64,000 nt of DNA from Diadema setosum (Eukaryota; Echinodermata; Echinoidea; Diadematoida; Diadematidae), in NCBI GenBank assembly GCA_033980235.1, contig CM067075.1, positions 28,193,650-28,257,649 on the forward strand, written 5' to 3'. The stretch's first letter is position 1. Each line of letters starts with the position of its first letter. This document shows positions 60,401-64,000 of this stretch, one piece after another. The translations under genes were made by a program, and so were the position numbers. The notes beneath the pieces were generated by a model. That model ran no database searches. It was not told where the DNA came from and saw only the letters and a program-made list of their open reading frames with translations.

Positions 60401-62356
60401 GACGACGGACGGACGACGGACGGACGACGGACGGACGACGGACGGACGACGGACGACGGACGGACGCCATTTGGATCCCTTAGTCTCGCCTTCACCTCCG
60501 GTGGGCGAGACAAAAAGTGACCAGAAAAAAAAAAGTTAAAACCAGAAATATTTATTCCTGGCATGAAACCTATGCAAATTGGAGCTGATGACCCTTTTCA
60601 CAAAGGTGGTAAAATTGAAACCATGGTTTAAACCATGGACAAAAACAGTATTTTTTGGGGGGCACCCAGCGTTGCATGGCCTATTTCATTATGAAATCAG
60701 TCATTCGTCGACAAAATGACCATTTCTTCGACGTAATATTTGCATTTCGGCGACGTAATATTTGCATTTCGGCAACAAAATTGACAAAATGACTGATTTC
60801 GAAGGGCCATGCAACACTTGGTGCCTCATACAAAACTACGGCCTTTGTCCATGGTTTAAACCATGGTTTCAATTGTACAGTGGACTCCTGTTGTAATGAA
60901 GTCCTAGGGATCGACAGTTTTCTTTCGTTATATCGAAATTTCATTATAACCGGCCTGAGTTTTTACTTCGTTGTAACCGGAATTTTGTTATAACCATGTT
61001 TGTTATAACAGAAGTGCACTATACCACCTTCGTGAATTCGGGCCAAATTGTTGACCATGAAGAAATCATGAGTACACTACATAAACATGCATTGTGCGGA
61101 CAAAAAAAAAAACAACTTTCATATACATTTTGCTTTTGTGAATTTTGGCTCTTTGTGAAACTCATGAAAGTTTCGTGCATGAGAAATTTCTGGTTTTATG
61201 GTACAGCAAAGGCTAAGAGACTGGCCTTCAACACTGGTGCATATTTGTGACAAACTCACCAATTTCTTGAGAGCAGTGATATAAACAGTATCAAACAGTA
61301 TCAAATTGAGAGTGGAAAAGAATGAATGAAGGGAAAAGGTGATTGAAGAAAAGATTCATTAAATGAATGTGAATAATCAAAAGTACAAATAAATGAATGA
61401 ACAAATGAATGAATACTTGAATGCCCCATCCACAATATGACGGCATGACATATGACATTTTGTGTGACGTACTGATCCGACCAACTGACCTGCTGTGGAA
61501 CTGAAATGTTTCTTATCCAAAAAAAAATATGATGAACATCAATGGAAAGGTTCAGGAAATTCTTCAATAATGACTTAGGGAGTGTGTACAAAAAGCAAAG
61601 AATGAGTGCACGTACTAGGTGTAAAAGCAGACAAAAAAGTCACAAAACACACAAATCAAAACTATATATATTACACTCATTAAAAGAAGACTACTGTAAA
61701 AGTGGGAATTTTCGCGGTGTTGAAATTTTCGCGCATTTCGCGCAACCAGAAAGTAGCGCAAAAATAAAAGCACGTGAATATTTTTGCTTGCCGTATGTTC
61801 CTGTACTTCGTGTCTTGATTCTGCAGAATTAAAAACATGCGAAACTCTTCTTACCCAGCTAGTCTTGAAAAATTACTCGCGCGAAAATATCCCCTTTTAC
61901 AGTATTTGGTGCACTGAAAGTTAAATTACAATTTTTGTACAGTTAGTCCATGGAATACAAAAAGAGTACTGTAACAACTGATGATGATGATGCTGATGAT
62001 GATGATGAATATGAATTATGTCTTATTGGGTTTTACCTCAAATCTTTTTTGAGATCTTTTTTTTTTTTCCAGCAATGCGCAAATGGTGTTGTAACAGTAC
62101 TGGGGATGATTAATTTCATGGCTTTTAATCATGGTCCCAAAGAAGATGGGCCACTCTTTTTAGCACTTGTGGCGTGGGAAAATGAAATAAAAAACAAAAA
62201 CAAAAACAAAAACAAAAACAGACAAAAAGTTGTACTTTTAAGGACAAACTAACCTTGAAGAATGAAATATGTTGGAGGAGGGATGAATCGTTGAGATCTA
62301 AATGGCAGTAGGACAGCACTGTGTCTATCTTCACTTTACTCCGCTCAACAATTTCC
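56937..62356 (-). CDS. Aldo-keto reductase, L-galactose dehydrogenase-like (C-terminal half; 5' exons beyond the window)
   Basis: Minus-strand exons 62254-62356, 58939-59156, 57994-58080 and 56937-57054 (TGA at 56937-56939) join in phase to give the last ~174 residues. Key segments are KIDTVLSYCHLDLNDSSLL, GIGLISASPLSMGLLTPQGP, WHPASAEVKETC, and VSTVLVGLDR joined across a splice to PEYVESNLNVAHNKLSD. The order and wording match plant L-galactose dehydrogenase and its animal homologues, which oxidise a sugar C1 hydroxyl with NAD(P)+ in a TIM barrel. The family is ~320 residues long. The catalytic Asp, Tyr, Lys and His should be encoded mostly upstream of 62356 and could not be checked. The C-terminal tail (NKYWQKLKARRAQQPG) is basic. 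Substrate in this animal is unknown. The longest intron (59157-62253) is full of transposons. Confidence 0.87.
57165..57535. repeat. Mirror pair of (ACT)n and (AGT)n microsatellites
   Basis: About 165 bp of ACT-type triplets (57165-57355) are followed after a 25-bp spacer by about 150 bp of AGT-type triplets (57384-57533). The two halves are complementary and could form a long hairpin. They lie in the last intron of the reductase gene, and a LINE-type tail follows. Confidence 0.9.
57543..57620 (+). mobile_element. LINE 3'-end remnant
   Basis: AAAGTGCCATGAGCACT...GTGCGCTATACAAGTACTC followed by ATTATTATTA resembles the 3' terminus of CR1-like elements, as at 34020-34082. Confidence 0.45.
59161..59180. 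repeat. 20-bp G tract acting as the pyrimidine tract of a splice acceptor
   Basis: On the minus strand this is a run of C directly before ATAG and the exon that starts at 59156. It is the only pyrimidine-rich stretch available to that acceptor. Confidence 0.8.
59211..60512. mobile_element. TGTCTCGCCCA-ended element with tandem TGACCTTTGACCT units and a GACGGACG minisatellite
   Basis: The left end TGTCTCGCCCA and right end TGGGCGAGACA are inverted repeats, and the right end has an extra internal copy (AGTCTCGCC) that makes a hairpin. The body has two tandem arrays of roughly 155-165-bp units. The first has landmarks GTTGACCCCTGTCTGTGACC, the second CATAACATGAAGGTACCCC. A ~80-bp GACGGACG minisatellite follows (about 60388-60466). 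No coding capacity. Located in an intron of the reductase gene. Confidence 0.75.
60875..61022. mobile_element. Pogo/Tigger-like MITE fragment
   Basis: TACAGTGGACTCCTGTTGTAATGAAG followed by TTTCGTTATATCGAAATTTC and repeated GTTATAACC blocks is typical of pogo-group ends. The opposite terminus is not recognisable. Confidence 0.5.
61694..61902. mobile_element. Mariner-type MITE, family CTGTAAAAGTGG, copy 2
   Basis: CTGTAAAAGTGGGAATTTTC at the left, complement of GAAAATATCCCCTTTTACAG at the right, TA flanks at 61692-61693 and 61903-61904. 209 bp. Sister copy at 25765-25977. Confidence 0.82.
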
Positions 62357-63036
62357 CTGGAAACAATGTGAGATACATAGTTTCAATTTCAGTTTTAGTT
62401 TATTTCATACTTTTTCCGTAATGTTACATAAAAATGATAGCAGAAATTCTAGTACATTGTCAATAATAAGCAAACAAAAGAATATAAATTACATCATATA
62501 CACAGTACTTATAATGATAACTGGTCGAAATCAAAATCACAGTTCAGGTTGTACATAGAGAACTTGTGTGGCTGTGCTAAAGCCCCGAATAATCAGTGTT
62601 TGTGAATGAGAAACGGAGAGCAGATAAGAAGTTAAGATCAGATAAATTGATAATACCAAATGAAGGAAAAGAGGAATGCCTAGGCCTATATGATAAAACT
62701 AAACTAAAATGTGAACAATAATTGTGACCAAATTTTCATTTGTTTCCAGAATAAAGCATGATTTGTATACTTTGTTGTGCAAATGTTATATGAAAGTTAA
62801 AAAAAAAACCCCACACACATGCAAAATCAAACCAATGAACAAAAAGACAAAAACAAAACAAAACAAAACAAAACAAAGCAAAACACAACACAACAAAACA
62901 GCCAAGGGCATATGACACAAGAGTGCAATATTTTTACACATCATGTGAATGAATAAAACGGCTATCCACTGGTCTATCCTATCAGATGCATCCATACAAA
63001 TTTTGCTGTGAAGGGCTCAAGGGCTGCTGATGTATG

Positions 63037-63506
63037 TTAAAGGGACATTCCAGATGATTTTCATAATTTCACATCATGTAGTACAAAAATCGATAACTCC
63101 ATGCATAAATCGATGGAATTCATTTTGGTTCTTGAGCAGAGAAACAATACTTTGAAAAACCTCAAACAAATTACACTGAACAAGGATGATGACATAGGAT
63201 GTTCACATATTTCAGAAATGTAGCAGTGTAATTCCATTACAATACCGCTTGCTTGCGAGTTCACCTAGGTGTATAATCTATGCATGCCTTCTTCTTTTGT
63301 TCTGCTTCCTTGAGCCCCAACTCATGCATTCTTTTGGCGACTCTGCCATGTCATCATCCTTGTTCATTGCAATTTGTTCTAAATTTTGAAAATATTCTTA
63401 TTCTTCATCCCAATCATCACAAATTCTGAAACTCTGTCCCCAGTATAACTAATTTATAGTTATTCAAATGTAAAAATCTGAAAAATCATCCGGAGGTCTC
63501 CTTTAA
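63037..63506. mobile_element. TTAA-flanked MITE (piggyBac-like), copy 3
   Basis: Inverse-orientation copy of the element at 53192-53656: TTAA, AGGGACATTCCAGATGATTT and so on to CATCCGGAGGTCTCCT, then TTAA. Both copies share the internal phrases GCATGCCTTCTTCTTTTG and CATGTCATCATCC. Confidence 0.85.
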
Positions 63507-63599
63507 GCAGCAAGGCTGAAATGAGCAGCTTCTGATCCAGAACTGTTCATGAAGGCTAACATCATCATCTTGTCTACCAAGCAGGGAATCTCCTGGTGT

Positions 63600-64000
63600 C
63601 TTATCTTTACCTCCACCAAGGGAGGAGGGTATGTTTTCATTACCATTGGTTTGTTTGTTTGTTTGTCTGTGTGCAAAATAACTCACAAATTTGAGAACGG
63701 ATTTAGATGGAACTTGCAGGAAAGGTTGAGAATGACACAAGGAACAGATGATTAAATTTTAGTCATGATCCGGAAATTTTCATGGATTTTATGAAGGATT
63801 TTTTACATTTTGGCAGGTAGGGTCAATGGACTTGGGACGTCAAGATGCGCATTTTAGAGGTTTTTATACGCGAACTTAAGTGCATGCTCTAGTTTCTGTT
63901 AGGGCAAGGCATGTCGCGCAGCTGAGGGTTTACGACATAACAAGGGCTTCTCTATCGGGAAATTGGGCAATTTTTTAGCATGCATACTAGTACGTATGGG
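63600..64000. repeat. Dispersed repeat beginning CCTCCACCAAGGGAGGAGG
   Basis: The inverted motif CCTCCACCAAGGGAGGAGG at about 63611 followed by TTTGTTTGTTTGTTTGTCTG resembles a widespread invertebrate dispersed repeat. The right end is not resolved and may run past the window. No exon of the reductase gene was found here. Confidence 0.45.

Overview
This 64 kb window looks like nuclear DNA of a marine invertebrate animal, most likely a deuterostome and quite possibly an echinoderm. Four split genes have clean GT-AG introns and consistent reading-frame phases. Most of the remaining sequence is microsatellites, small inverted-repeat DNA transposons (MITEs) and non-LTR retrotransposon remains. 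The animal assignment is well supported by gene structure and protein families; the phylum is only inferred from repeat style. I see no CRISPR array, operon, rRNA or credible tRNA gene.

Layout. 1-4444: two tandem copies of a composite repeat element with AGGTGATCCGA ends, containing a ~565-bp tandem array. 4445-11300: repeats and featureless DNA. 11387-25392 (+): a CCDC89-type coiled-coil gene in eight coding exons. Its apparent first coding exon is split by a 2.1-kb foldback transposon. Intron 1 also holds a further MITE and a nearly intact reverse-transcriptase element. 25675-31430: intergenic MITEs and a ~355-bp tandem repeat. 31434-35424 (-): a three-exon bHLH transcription factor of the Ferd3l/Fer3 type, with a decayed LINE in intron 1 and a TATA box upstream. 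35700-43060: gene-poor DNA with long ATC and TATC microsatellites and a pair of facing tRNA-like SINE copies. 43137-46104 (+): a four-exon gene for a 371-residue basic protein I do not recognise. 46105-56900: repeats, including TTAA-flanked MITEs and two RFX X-box-like motifs near 52 kb. 56937-62356 (-), continuing past the window edge: the C-terminal half of an aldo-keto reductase of the L-galactose dehydrogenase type.

The genes do not form an obvious pathway. The most notable observation is the transposon in CCDC89 exon 1. Removing the element with one copy of its TTA duplication joins an ATG in good context to a consensus splice donor, in frame with the conserved coiled-coil exons. A second in-frame ATG lies just after the element, so a slightly shorter protein may still be made. 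Second is a natural empty-site/filled-site pair (around 7.6 kb and 53.2 kb) showing that one MITE family inserts at TTAA in piggyBac fashion. Third is that two unrelated repeat elements carry repeated TGACCTTTGACC nuclear-receptor-type (DR1) sites, one of them inside the reductase gene. No clearly new biological system is evident.
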